Counted from the first letter of the stretch, positions 1 to 10,060 are shown. The stretch is 21,519 nt of DNA from Girardia tigrina (GCA_001938485.1 MQRK01177869.1:5210-26728); one strand, 5' to 3'. Program-made: numbers and translations. Notes: generated by a model not told the origin, from the letters alone.

Positions 1-131
1 ATTATCCAGTCTAACAGACAAAATGAGAATGACTGACAGTACGCTTCTTTTATACTGGACTACTGGTTGACACCTTCAACCAATGATAGTGTACTTGGGG
101 CTCAGACAACGATTATGCTGTATCTACAGCG

Positions 132-147
132 CACACACTAGTGTGTG
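132..147. repeat. 16-bp perfect palindrome
   Basis: The sequence CACACACTAGTGTGTG equals its own reverse complement. It lies in a GC-richer stretch (1-180) with no coding signal that I can see. It could be a protein-binding site or a chance GT/CA palindrome; function is unknown. Confidence 0.6.
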
Positions 148-269
148 AGGTTTGTGTATATACAGCAGTTGAGGTGAGATGGAAGCGTAGCCATATATAT
201 ATAAATGCGGTATATCAATAAATGCTTTGATATACCCTTAATAAATGCTTTCCAATTTTTAAGCCTTAG

Positions 270-405
270 GAAAAACAAGTGCCGGTATGAGCCGGTATTC
301 CCCTTAAAAATCATACTGCCTTAAAATCAAATAAGTGCCGGTATGTCATACCGCCTCGAAAACAAGTGGCAGTACGGCATAATGGCACATCCCGGCTCAC
401 TTCGA
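270..405. repeat. Cluster of GCCGGTA-type repeats
   Basis: AAGTGCCGGTATG occurs at about 277-289 and 333-345, and a diverged form AAGTGGCAGTACGG at 364-377. Inverted partners sit between them (GTCATACCGCC at 345-355, and CCCGGCTCAC after 390). The mixture of direct and inverted GC-rich words in an AT-rich background looks like the subterminal region of a DNA transposon. hAT-type ends can carry such words, but I see no clear terminal repeat and do not assign a family. Confidence 0.4.
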
Positions 406-538
406 GTCTTGCGTATTATACACTTTTTAATAATTATGTTTACCTGCGTAAATATATCGTATTATACACTTGCTATTTCTTCCTTACGCTTTATATAATT
501 TTCGATACAGTGCGTGGCTTGAGAAAGAATAACTCGAA

Positions 539-752
539 CGCTTGGTAGCTTGAGAAGAAAAGGAATGCGCGTAAAACGTGTGGATTGATTCACTTGGTTT
601 AACGAATAACGTGAAACGCTTGATGATTCAAGAAGAAAAGAATGCACGCAACAAGAATTGAAAAATAAAATGCGCGTGCCTTGAAAAACGAAACACGTGT
701 GGCCACGCAAAAGGTAAGGACGCACTATGCGTAACGAGAGTGCATAGTGCGT
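539..752. repeat. Diverged tandem repeats ending in a hairpin
   Basis: Two loosely similar units of about 77 bases can be seen. Each starts CGCTTG, then has a variable stretch followed by AGAAGAAAAG(G)AATGC and then a CGTGTGG-type word. The end is sharper: 720-730 (ACGCACTATGC) and 742-752 (GCATAGTGCGT) are perfect 11-base inverted arms around an 11-base loop, and GTAACGA follows each arm. No ORF here looks like protein. It is probably a decayed mobile-element end or a minisatellite. Confidence 0.45.
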
Positions 753-2112
753 AACGAAATGTAATAAAGATAATTTTTAATAAAAATAAATAAATAACAT
801 ATATATGTATTAGGTGATCAATAAAAATAAGAAAACAAAACAAAGATTTTATGATTTTCAAAATATTTATTATACAAAATTTACAAGCAAATGATCAAAT
901 TTTAATTGGGCTTAAACTATTTATGAATTTATATTTTTGGTAGGCTGTGAGAAGAAGATTCTTCTACCCAACTATGATTTTAAGAAAAGGTTATATATAA
1001 AAATATATTATTAAAATATATAATTTATATTTGAACCGTACTTTTTTGTCAGAATTTTGTCCCACTCTATTGAATTCACTTCTCAGTTTTTATATTCAAT
1101 CTTATCAGGCAATTTACAGTTGATCTAATTTTTACACGCACTATAATCTGTTTCTGCTTAGATCTTGACACGAGATATCTTGGTATAATTTTCTTCTTGT
1201 ACTTTAAAATAAATCTTTCTTTGACTTTTCAAGTAAAAATGTTTTCTTGTTTCCTTTCTTTTCCCAAGCAATTTATTGTCCTTCCTTTCTAAAATCTTTC
1301 TCTTTTTATACCTTTCTGATCACTTCTGTATAATAATGTAAAAAAACATTTCAAATACATTCCAGAATCGTGCATATTGATAAATTGTAGTCTGTTGATT
1401 AAAATGTTTCTTTAAAATCAGAACAAAACATTTAAATTGATTCCAAATAGAATTTCATCAACAGCACAATATTCCACATTTGCATGTAGAAGTATGCATA
1501 ATAATGAGAGAAAATAACAAAATCATTTCAAACATTTCTCTCATTAACATACTATCACCTCTTTATTTATAAAATTATTCAATCTATTTATCTCCTTCTG
1601 ATAAATCCTTTATTTCTTTACTTTTTATATTTATATTGTTTAATTAATTTTACCTGATTATTTATATATAATTTATAATTTTAATATGGTAGAAAGTAAA
1701 TATCTCTATTTAACTTTATTTAATTAAACAAAAATTTTATAAAATACTTTTATTAAATATCGTTTAAATACCATACTCAGCATATAAAATTAAAATTTAT
1801 TTTAAGTAAAATTATAAATAATATATATAAATAAGGTAAATACAAATAAAATGAAAAACAAAGGTACATATAAGTCAATCAAAACAAAAAATAATAATAA
1901 AATCCAGTCGATAATTAATAATATTTACATAAATTCAAAAATAAAATAACAAAATTCAGAAATAAAATAACAAATTTCATTATATTTACATGAACCCCAA
2001 CAAAAGTCTTTTTAATATTTAAATAAGGAAGACGATTTTTTAAATATTTCGTGTAATTAACAGCACTTAAAATTATGTTACAATCTAATAATGTTGTTAA
2101 ATTGGTAGTTTG
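753..2112. other. AT-rich non-coding stretch
   Basis: No gene can be supported. A pyrimidine-rich part at about 1150-1330 reads on the minus strand as Lys/Arg-rich, stop-interrupted peptide that could be very decayed transposon coding sequence, but no motif identifies it. A 10-base inverted repeat (TAATGAGAGA at 1502-1511 with TCTCTCATTA at 1537-1546) could form a hairpin. The rest is A/T runs. Confidence 0.4.
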
Positions 2113-2157
2113 CCTATGTGTAAATCCATTCCTATGTGTAAATCCTATGTGTAAATC
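2113..2157. repeat. Short tandem repeat, three copies
   Basis: CCTATGTGTAAATC occurs at 2113-2126, 2131-2144 and, sharing its first CC with the previous copy, 2144-2157. This is a simple local tandem duplication just downstream (in minus orientation) of the pogo-like fragment. Confidence 0.7.
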
Positions 2158-2174
2158 GCAAATAATTTGTTCTA

Positions 2175-2399
2175 TAGTTCAAAACTGGTTTTCTTTTCTT
2201 TTCCCAACGCTCTTTTCATTGAGAGTTTTTGATTAGCAAGTTTTTCTTTGTTTCTAAACCACTGTTGAAACATAGAATGATCATATATTTCCCCGTTTTT
2301 AAATTCGAAATGCTGTTTTGCAGCATAACACGTTTTGCCTTGCTACATAAACTCAATTATTTCTTTTTTGAAAGCGATTGTAAACGATCGTTTGGTCAT
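2175..2399 (-). pseudogene. Pogo-like transposase N-terminus, decayed
   Basis: Read on the minus strand, the frame opens MTKRSFTIAFKKEIIEFM, followed after one in-frame stop by a Q-G-K-T-C-Y-A-A-K segment, then FQQWFRNKEKL and KRALGKEKKTSFEL. This is the order found at the N-terminus of pogo/Tigger-type and Brinker-like helix-turn-helix domains: an (R/K)R-S-(Y/F)-T-x-x-FK-x-E-x-I-E opening, an Ala-Ala-x-x-F helix, a W-(F/V)-x-N-K-x-x-L recognition helix, and a basic G-(R/K)-K tail. About 75 codons remain and the DDE catalytic domain is missing. It ends at an in-frame stop just before 2175. A host gene using the same DNA-binding domain is possible but less likely, given the internal stop and lack of splice edges. 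Confidence 0.6.
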
Positions 2400-2499
2400 A
2401 AGAATTTTTAAAATGGAATATTTATTAATATTAAAACAATTTAATTAAATGAATGTAAAAATTAATAATTTTTTGTCAAGTGATTATTAAAAACTTAAA

Positions 2500-2588
2500 T
2501 AGTGATACTAATAGGCTTGTGATACTATTTAAATAGTATCACTAAATTTTTTTTAAATTGGTGATATTATTTGGGTCGTGATACTATA
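2500..2588. repeat. GTGATACTA motif cluster with 24-bp palindrome
   Basis: GTGATACTA or its complement occurs at 2502-2510, 2519-2527, 2534-2542 (inverted) and 2578-2586. Positions 2519-2542 form a perfect 24-bp palindrome made of GTGATACTATTT and its complement. The cluster lies 100-190 bases upstream (minus sense) of the pogo-like transposase start, where transposase-binding subterminal repeats are expected. That role is inferred. The 13-mer TATTTGGGTCGTG inside it recurs near 15530. Confidence 0.55.
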
Positions 2589-2599
2589 TGGATTAGTTG

Positions 2600-4442
2600 T
2601 ACTAATTGACGATATCCGTTAATTTTTCTTTGTTTAATTGATTTTTTGTTTTGCATTTTTTGAAAGACCGGACATTTTCATTTGAATTTTTGGTTTTCAG
2701 TAGTGCAGTGACAATTAACGCAACAATATGGTTAATTAGAGGACACTACTTTTATTGAACTCGAGAAATATCGATTAGTTTTAACTAAGCGAGCATCTTT
2801 TTAAACCAGAAAAAAAGTAATTCTGATTTAAAAGTTCAAAAATTTCTTTGGAAACAGTAATCGAACATTAACCTTACTGTATCCACCTTTCGGGTCTTTT
2901 AAATATGTATGAATCTGCTGTATACAAAATAAAGCCAACAATGGAATGCATGACACGCACCACCAACATATGTGAAAGATGCCTTAGTATTCTCCTTATC
3001 TAGTCTATTTTGCAATCATGTATCAATGTAAAGATTTTTTTGGGGATAAAAAAATGAGATTTCCTTTGAAAACATTGGTTATTCTTCTAGGTACTGCTTG
3101 AATTTATCGAGTCTCAAATAAGTATCATGTCCTTAAAAAGAGGTTAAGTGTGTTTTTGAAGTTATGTTTGCGTGTTATTAAGTTACTAGTTCTAAATAAT
3201 AAATTTTATTATCTCAACTCCCTTTTGTTTATTTTTTCATTTTATTTTTGAATTTGCATCTGTTTATCATTCATAATTATAATAATACATTATGTATTAT
3301 GATAATGTAATTTAGAAAAGATATTTCCTAACGACTATTGAATTATATTAAATGTAAAATTTAAATCTAATTGTGATGTAACGACCTAGTACGGTTTATG
3401 TTCTACTTTCTGAAAGAAAAAGTGAATTTATATCACATTAATTAGCATTAAATAATAATGTTTTTATAAGTATCATTTCCATTAAATAGTCATCCTTGCT
3501 TATTGCTTATCGCCTCTTATAGGTCCTAATAAATCTTTGCAAACTTTTCTGAAACTAAAAATTTATTAATGAAATTATGTGAGAATATAGAATGTTTTTT
3601 GTAATATACATATTATTTTAATTCGATGTCATAAATATTATTCTTGTTTTTGAAATTCAAATTAGTTCATTTTATTATTCAAATTTACAAACCACTTATA
3701 TAAAAATAACTATTGATGTGAACAAACAAAAATTATAATTATTCATAATTTGAAATAATAAATTAATGAAATTAATCATAAATCAGTTTAAATATTTTTG
3801 AAATGTAAAATCATTAATTTAAATAATAATTAATTTTAATTGATAAAAATTAAAATAATTAAATGAAAATTGTGTCTGTGTTATCATTGTTGTTTTCTTT
3901 AAGTAATATAAAAACCACAATATTTAATATAAAGTAGTTTGATTATTGATTTAAGTTGTGCTTTATAGCACTCACAAACATGCAATTCTCGGCAATTGTT
4001 TCAGGACAAGCCAAAAATTTTGAGTTTTGTGGAAAGGCTAATTTGTTCAAACAGATTATAAATTTGTTAGTATTTATTGATTTTCTGTGTATACTAACAG
4101 GGAGTTAATTTCTCTATAAGGATTATGTAATTCAAAGTAACTAATTAAATTTTAGATTTTTTCTTTCCGTTGAAGTACATCGAAACGAGTCTTTGGAAAT
4201 GATGCGAGTATGTGATCCTCTTATTTGTTGTTTTTTACATTTATAATGTTTAACATTAACTGACAAAATATTGTGAGTAATATATTAAACTTTTTTTTCT
4301 ACTAAAGTGATTTTTAAAAAATGTAAACGAATATTTAAATATTAAAAGGGAATGTTTAAAATGTTGCCGCACACTTTTTTTAAGATGGTACCAACAGGCA
4401 ATTAATTTTTTATTATTTGATATTACCATAGGACGTTAAGCA
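2600..4442. other. AT-rich non-coding stretch
   Basis: No gene can be supported. A 42-codon ATG ORF at 3979-4107 on the plus strand has no recognisable domain and may be chance. The rest is A/T-rich with scattered short palindromes such as AATTATTTAAATTAATG-type words around 3780-3860. It is probably intron or intergenic DNA. Confidence 0.4.
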
Positions 4443-4634
4443 TCAGTTACATGTTTGAAATCGAAAATCCAGACACATGCCCACAGTTTCTTCTGGAAAA
4501 CTCTCAATGGCAATTTGCTTATCATAAATTTGTTTTCTGACTCCAAAACTATCTATGTTTCTGTTTTTATTAATGAAAGAATGTAAGTCGGCTTGAGCCA
4601 TCATTTGTCTAAAGATTTGACGTCTAAAGCCGTC
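4443..4634 (-). CDS. Candidate terminal exon, unidentified protein
   Basis: On the minus strand a splice-acceptor-like GCCACACAG ends at 4635, and the following 64 codons are open to a TGA at 4443-4445. The peptide begins DGFRRQIFRQMMAQADLHSF and contains a run KQIYDKQIAIESFPEETV and a final FRFQTCN. Codon composition is protein-like: acidic, basic and hydrophobic residues are balanced rather than the K/N/I/F-dominated translation seen in surrounding noise. The frame also stays open a few codons upstream of the AG. I do not recognise the family. It could be the last exon of a host gene lying to the right on the minus strand or a remnant of a mobile element. No matching upstream exon was found with confidence. 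Confidence 0.4.
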   Translation of the reverse strand, partial: DGFRRQIFRQMMAQADLHSFINKNRNIDSFGVRKQIYDKQIAIESFPEETVGMCLDFRFQTCN

Positions 4635-4639
4635 CTGTG

Positions 4640-5456
4640 TGGCAACGTAGTAAATAAAACACGAAATATATTACTTTTGGTAAAACAATATTTATTTTCG
4701 CTCATTATGACAGGATGAACAAAGAAAATTAGAAATTTTTTTTAAATTATTTGAATTAGAAATTTTTAAAAAATAAAAAAAATTAAATACGTTAAATCTT
4801 CAATAAATAATTTGTTTTCTAATAATTTTATCAATCGTTCTGAGTAAAATTCAAATTGTGATTGTAATAAAAAAGCTGAAAACATATAAATGTTCTTAAT
4901 AAAGATAAAACTAACCAGAAAATAGATTGAAGTTTCAATTATATAAAAATATTCTTGCAAACAAATTAATGTATATTTTTTTGTAACTATATTGTTCTTT
5001 TCTATAAACATAAGTTTTTAGAAATCAAAACTTTTTATTATCATTTTCATAAACATAAGTTCCAACATGTTTCTTTTGTCTTTGAAAATGGTCAGTCATT
5101 TCTAAATAAATGCTTATCTTAAAATATTCAGAGTTTTAATGTCAATAAAAGTATTGCGCATCAAATTAATGTTCTTAATAATAATATTTATTTAATTTTA
5201 AAAATTATACTTCAAACATTGAAGAAATAATTGAATGGATATATATTAACATCAAATAAATAATACTAATAATTATTAAAAACACTAATATGATTTCTGT
5301 AAAAATTAGCTAACTGAAAAATAAGGTTTCAATAAACTCACATTTATTTGTTGTAAATATAAAAATAATATTATTAAATCAAATAGATATAAATAAACTA
5401 TATTTACGAATAAAAAAAAATAACAGACATATAAAAAAGAAAGATATGAATTAGGA
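4640..5456. other. AT-rich non-coding stretch
   Basis: No gene can be supported. An 81-codon minus-strand ORF at 4766-5011 translates to mostly Phe, Ile, Leu, Tyr and Lys, as expected of random AT-rich DNA. ATAAACATAAGTT occurs twice, at about 5003 and 5049. Confidence 0.4.
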
Positions 5457-5868
5457 TCACGACAAACAAGAATGGTCTTTACGAAGAAAGTTATGAATAA
5501 ATGTTACTTTGACAATGTTATTTGATCGTTGTAGTTGATGTGGAGGATAATTGATCCGTTTGATTTGAAAATTGAAGATTGAGATCTGATTATAAACGGG
5601 GAAAGAGAGTGTAGTACCGACTGCCGAACCGTGTGGCGGCAACCAGCACCTCTTAATTGTGCCGGGACTCAGTGCCCGGAAAGACAGGCTTGTCGCTTCA
5701 ACGGCGTAAAGCGCAATTGTACCATCGGTCTGACTGGTGCGGTCATGTCCGTCCGTTGGACACCGTTGGATGGGAAGTGTTGGAACCGGGTTCGGTCCAA
5801 CCGGTTCGAGTTGCCGTTGAGCACCATCTCGTGGCTCTCGTATGAGATTGTTTTTTGTGTTATTTTTT
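5457..5868 (-). other. GC-richer island open in several frames
   Basis: From about 5610 to 5845 the sequence is clearly richer in G and C than its surroundings. One minus-strand frame is free of stops from about 5868 to the TGA at 5457 (about 137 codons, no ATG). It contains PPHGSAVGTTLSFP and ends FLRKDHSCLS. A plus-strand frame over the same island is also open for about 90 codons and is Cys-rich (NCAGTQCPERQACRFNGVKRNC). Because GC-rich DNA lacks stops in all frames, openness is weak evidence. The AT-rich half of the minus frame (5457-5600) has reasonable codon use, which slightly favours that strand. It could be a host exon, or an inserted GC-rich element like the one at 14185. I assign no function. 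Confidence 0.3.
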
Positions 5869-5884
5869 TATGATAAAAAATAAC
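5859..5884. repeat. Short AT hairpin
   Basis: GTTATTTTTT and AAAAAATAAC form perfect 10-base arms around TATGAT, at the right edge of the GC-richer island. It could be incidental in AT-rich DNA. Confidence 0.5.
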
Positions 5885-6008
5885 AAGGTGAGAATAAAAA
5901 TGAACATTTATTTCTTCATTCACAAATCCACTTTCAAAAATTTAAAAATTGTCATCGACACTTTTAGTTTAACTAAACAAAAACAAAATTGAAAGTTTTT
6001 TCAATTTT

Positions 6009-6419
6009 TCAATTTATTTTAATGTTAATTTTTCTGAGCACCACAGAGAGATAAAGTGATTCGAACAAATTATTTAGATGGAACAGTGGGCAACCAGCCC
6101 TGCAAACAATTCTATTTATCAGAATTTCTTTTTCAAATTTAATGTCGTCACATTCAGTCTTCTTTATGATCAGAGCCGTACCAAATCCTCTTCTCTTCCC
6201 CAAATTTCTGCCAGAGCGTAGCATTTTCCATGAACCATGTTAGTGTGCTTCTTGGTTCCAGCAATGGGACTCAGTGATGATTTACATATCTTTGTGAATC
6301 ATTTCTGATATTTCAACAAGATTCAATATTTTCTCATCGTTCAACCCCCGAATGTTCCAGTTACTAACTCTCAATCCGACAGCGCGTGACTTACATCTTG
6401 GGAGCTTAATGACTTCTGC
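6009..6419 (-). pseudogene. LINE endonuclease N-terminal fragment
   Basis: The minus-strand frame reads LRVSNWNIRGLNDEKILNLV, then ITESHCW, then LRSGRNLGKRRGFGTALIIK and FEKEILINRIV. This is the start of an apurinic/apyrimidinic-type LINE endonuclease. N-W-N-I-R-G-L-N corresponds to the first beta strand with its catalytic-site Asn. I-x-T-E-(S/T)-H carries the metal-binding Glu. G-F-G-x-A-L-I-I and (N/D)-R-I-V are the next strands. Two in-frame stops interrupt it, one just before the ITESH block and one shortly after it. No reverse transcriptase follows, so only the 5' part of an element remains, which is unusual because LINE copies normally lose the 5' end. The subfamily differs from the large LINE at 7709, whose motif is TWNVRGFDN. 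Confidence 0.7.
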
Positions 6420-6474
6420 TCATCTAACTTTTTAATGCGGCCCTGGAGAAAAATGAAGTAAACAAATTGATAAA

Positions 6475-7016
6475 ATGAGCAAAGAATTTACATTTCCAAA
6501 GTATTTAATGTCTAACAAAGCTGTTGCAAATATGGAATTAATAGAAATTCAAGAGGATCATGCATTACGGATATACTATAAATCATCGGAATTTATAATA
6601 GAATTTTGGAAAGCGTACTTGATTAGAAATATCCTCCTTTAAAAAAATTGCATGTAACATTTACTCTTGTGAATCTTTGTATTCCGCAATGAATTTTAAT
6701 TAATCGAAACACAGTTCCAAAATGACTAATGAACATTCAACTGAACTTATTCGTACGGAACTAACAACCTACAAATCGGCTTTTCACAGATTTTTAATTA
6801 ATAAATAAACATAGAATAAACATATCTTACGATTAAAAATATATATTTAAAAACATTTCATTTGTAATGTATAAAACATTTTTAAAACATTAGCTTTTTA
6901 TTTGCTGTCATATGTTGCGTAATATATTGCAACATTTTTCTTCTTGCGGCTATTAAAAATCTGATATTTTTGATTTACGGCTCTTGTCCAGAAATGTCTG
7001 GCCACTATTGGATTAG
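6475..7016 (+). pseudogene. hAT (ZBED-type) transposase C-terminus and 3' end
   Basis: The frame starting MSKEFTFPKYLMSNKAVANM continues ELIEIQEDHALRIYYKSSEF and IIEFWKAYL. This is the pattern of the C-terminal part of ZBED5/GTF2IRD2-like hAT transposases (E-L-I-x-(I/L)-Q-x-D-x-x-L-(K/R)..., then FW or FY). After a decayed gap, SKMTNEHSTELIRTELTTYK at about 6718-6777 matches the last conserved block (L-T-(D/N)-E-H-L...). Downstream, two GCGGCT/CGGCTCTTG words and GGCTCTTGTCCAGAAATGTCTGGCCACTA-like sequence near 6976-7014 (given here only as its key words CGGCTCTTG and TGGCCAC) resemble the 3' end of such elements. The N-terminal half is absent and several breaks lie between the blocks. Confidence 0.65.
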
Positions 7017-7059
7017 ATCGACAGTTTTAAACTTTTTCAGATGAGCTTGAAACAGAATA

Positions 7060-7670
7060 TTCTAGTGTCTTGAATCAAAATAGTGCCCCCTAAAAAGGAG
7101 CTTCGGCGTGTTTGGTATCTGAAAAATGAGATAAAGCTTTTTTGGAATCGTGAAGTATTGATTGAATTTTTTAGAAAATTATGGAAATGAATTTATGATT
7201 TTGCTTTTTCTGTTGATATACTTAAAAATGAATGAATTTAACAAAATTTTACAGGAAAAAGAAGCTGTCTTTATACATCTATCAAATTATTCGTAGCAAA
7301 ATAAAATTTGTTTCCAAAACAATTTTAGGAATTGAATTTTGTTTATTTTACGTATTTGAAAACTCCAACAGTCTTTTTTATTAGAAAAGAAATATCATAA
7401 TCAATTATTAAAGCTGTGTGATGAATACTGCAAGAGATTTTCAGATTTTGGAGTCATTTGAAAAAAGTGTCCATCTTTTTAGTGGACCAGTTTCAGTTGA
7501 TGCTAATGGTGTTCATGAAAATATTCAAACATAGATCATTCATATTCATATGATACTTTTTTAATGGGAAGTTTTCAATATTCAAGTCTCATTGACTTTT
7601 ATGCTCACTGGAATGTTGAAAAATTTCAAATATTTACTTTTTCCTATCAAACTATTTTTTTATTTTTCAG
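7060..7670 (+). pseudogene. hAT (ZBED-type) transposase middle region
   Basis: Three frames, used in turn, give LKNEIKLFWNREVLIEFFRK (from about 7116), then IYDFAFSVDIL, NEFNKILQEKEAVFIHLSN, LEKKYHNQLLKLCDEYCKRF with SDF, then ESFEKSVHLFSGPVSVDANG and VHENIQ, and finally SLIDFYAHWNVEKF. This order (L-(K/R)-N-E-I...F-L; hydrophobic...D-I-L; L-N-x-(F/L)-N-x-x-L-Q-G-K; RFSDF; F-(S/G)-P-(F/V)-S-V-x; E-N-(I/L)-Q; S-L-x-(D/E)-F-Y) follows the dimerisation and catalytic-insertion region of ZBED5/GTF2IRD2-like hAT transposases. Several frameshifts and stops show it is dead. The sequence is cut off near the left end of the LINE at 7709, which probably inserted into or beside it. Confidence 0.65.
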
Positions 7671-7805
7671 AGCAACATATATACGTCAGTAATGTAATCA
7701 TAGAATACTGGGGTCACTCGCAAAATAATAGGATCTCAGGCTAAGTGGGGACCGGACTAGTGTCCCCATTGGCGGGCTTTGCGGTTGGGTTTGAAGAAGA
7801 TATAT

Positions 7806-8589
7806 ACATGGAATGTTCGAGGGTTCGACAATCAAAACGTCTTAAGTGTTACTGACGCTTTGGAAAAGCTAAATGTAGATATAGCCATCCTGACGGAAAC
7901 GCACAAATTGGGTGTCGTGACTGAGAATTACGAAAAGTAGACCCTTTATAACAGTGGGCCAAAATCAGACAAATTAGGGAAAGTGGAGTTGGTTTATTTA
8001 CCAGACTACTTAAATGTAATATCGAATTTGAGGCATTCTCGGATCGAATTTTCAAAGCGAAAATTATTTTCATCAGAATAACTATAATATGAGTGTACTC
8101 TTCTAATGACTGTGGATACAGTGACAACGAGAGAACCACATTCTATGACTCTCTAAACACCGTAGTTGAAAAAGCAGAGGCAGAAGCTATACAGTTCGGG
8201 TATATCTTGGTGGTGGGAGAAGACCTCAATTGCAGCATACACTTTGCCGTAGAAAACAAAGTACTCAGCGTCGAAAAGTATGCACAAAGTGCAGTATTAC
8301 TAGCTGAAGAGAAAGACATGAAAGTAGTAAACTCTTTTTTTGTCATAATGGGTGAAAAAGCAACAGCTGGACCCACCCGGTTATGAATAGGAGGGAACTA
8401 CTGGATTACTTTCTTGTGCGTTCAGAAAAGATGAAGAAGATCAAAGATGTACAATCTAAGCATCCTCATGACTGTGGATCCGATCACGCTTACGTTGTCT
8501 TACATCTAAAGACAAAAGGATGTAAAACAGCTAGTACAAAATGGAAGCCGAAAAAAGAATTTCCGCATATGGAGAGAACTTGTAATTAG
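7806..8589 (+). pseudogene. LINE endonuclease domain
   Basis: This is the apurinic/apyrimidinic-type nicking endonuclease that opens the target DNA for retrotransposition. Visible blocks are TWNVRGFDNQNVLSVTDALE at the start, DIAILTETHK with the metal-binding Glu, a decayed G-V-G-L-F-T-R strand near 7985, FYDSLNTVVEKAEAEAIQFG with LVVGEDLNC in place of the usual G-D-(F/L)-N, then RRELLDYFLVRSEKMKK and HDCGSDHAYVVLHLK with the catalytic S-D-H. All expected blocks are in order, spread over at least three frames. The Glu in GEDLN where families usually show GDFN is a departure that may reflect decay. Confidence 0.75.
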
Positions 8590-9199
8590 TGACCGCGAAA
8601 ATTTTTCGTGCAAGCTTCAGAGAACTATTGGGGAAGTAGGACCAGGATGGATAAACACAGAGAAAGTTATTACAACTCTACTGGAAAAGTACCGGTAGGT
8701 CAAAAGGGCACCTCTAAAGAGTAACTGGATAAATAATCATAAAACTGAACTATGTCATCTCATAAAAGAAAGGCATCAACAGAGAAAGAAATGGACATTT
8801 CATTCTTGCGTAGAAAATCTGCAGTACTGGAGAGTCGCACGAAACAAAGTGATCATTTCCATTTGTAAATTGTAGCGAGAAAGACTGGTCAATATTAGTA
8901 ATGAGATTGAACAAAGTTCAAATGTTGGAAATTTCAAGAAGAAAGGTGTAGCTTATCTAGAATTGCGTATGCTGGGGAATCTAGAAATGAAAATACATAT
9001 GCTATTTACGGCTGTATCTAATAGTCAGATTTAAAGTCATTATAAGAAGCTTTTCGAAGCTCGATCCCTTATTGAGTGGACGGATATGACTACATTCCCT
9101 GAGGAAAGTTGTATCAGTATAGACCCACCGAATACAGAAGAGGTAAGGCTTTACATATCACAAATGAGTAATGGGAAGGCACTGACTCAAATGGGGTAA

Positions 9200-10060
9200 T
9201 TGCGTAGGTTTTAAAATGGGGCGGGAAACACCTTATTGACAAACTGAAATTCGATTTTGAGATGATTTGGAACGGGGATGATCATCAGGTCCCAACAGCT
9301 TGGAGGAGTGCAAAAGTGTTGACTCTCTTTAAGGGAAAGGGTGCAAGGTCTGATCCGAATAATTATAAAGGGAACTTCTTTTTGGAAGTCACTGGCAAAG
9401 TTTGCACGAATAATCTTAAATAGAATGATGTCGGTTATGAGAGAAAGGTTAGACCCTTACCAATTTAGTTTTCGGCCGAAGAGGAACTACGCAAGCTATA
9501 AATTTACTCAAGTGGATAAAAAAAGAAGGTCAATATAAGAACCATAAGGTATTTGTGATCTTCATCAATTTGGAAAAGGCATTTGATAGTGTCCCACATG
9601 AAGTTCTGTGGGTATGATTAAAAAGATTCAGCTTGATTGATAGGATTCTCTGCCTCATCAAGGAATTCCATGAGAATTTTATTGCCTCTGTGGGGGATTG
9701 TAAATTTCTCATGGAAATAGTTGTCAGACAGGGATGTGTGATGGGATCTGGTTTTTTTAACTTGATCTTCGATGAAGTTAGCAAAACGCCGATACTGACA
9801 GAACTCGAGGGAGGAATTACTCTGAACGACGAACATTGGTGACGAATTTCAAGTCAATAGACTTGCTTATGCGGATGATCTATGTATCATAGATGTGCTT
9901 ATGATGACCTTGATATCGATCGTACTGTAAAAACCTGGATAACCTTAAAAGCACATTTTCAGAATTCGGGTTGACTATTAGTGCATCTAAGACGAAAGTC
10001 ATGTGTCTAACTGATAACTCAAGTACTCGAATATCGCAAGTGATGTGAAAAAGTTATAGA
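9200..10060 (+). pseudogene. LINE reverse transcriptase domain
   Basis: This domain copies the element's RNA onto the nicked target. In order one sees VPTAWRSAKVLTLFKGKGAR (from 9289), DPNNYKG, FARIILNRMM, LDPYQFSFRPKRNYAS (from about 9449), FINLEKAFDSVPHEVLW (9561-9611; motif A), a KEFHENFIASVGD helix, VVRQGCVMGSGFFNLIFDEV (motif B), RLAYADDLCIID (YADD at 9868-9879; motif C) and FSEFGLTISASKTKVM (motif D). Motif A has Asn where the metal-binding Asp normally stands (F-I-N for F-I-D), so this copy would be inactive even apart from its frameshifts. The YADD pair is intact. Confidence 0.85.

Noticed and set aside
366-548. 60-codon plus-strand ORF
   Set aside because: Tyr/Leu/Phe-rich translation of AT-rich repeats, with no ATG-dependent signal, domain or splice edge.
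2229-2411. 60-codon plus-strand ORF
   Set aside because: It is the antisense shadow of the pogo-like transposase fragment on the minus strand.
3979-4107. 42-codon ATG ORF beginning MQFSAIVSGQAKNFEF
   Set aside because: Too short, no homology that I recognise, no convincing start context or splice sites.
4766-5011. 81-codon minus-strand ORF, hydrophobic
   Set aside because: Composition is what AT-rich DNA gives by chance (Phe, Ile, Leu, Tyr, Lys); no splice edges or family.
5669-5923. 84-codon minus-strand ORF in the GC-richer island
   Set aside because: It overlaps a longer stop-free minus frame, and GC-rich DNA is open in several frames; there is no evidence favouring it.
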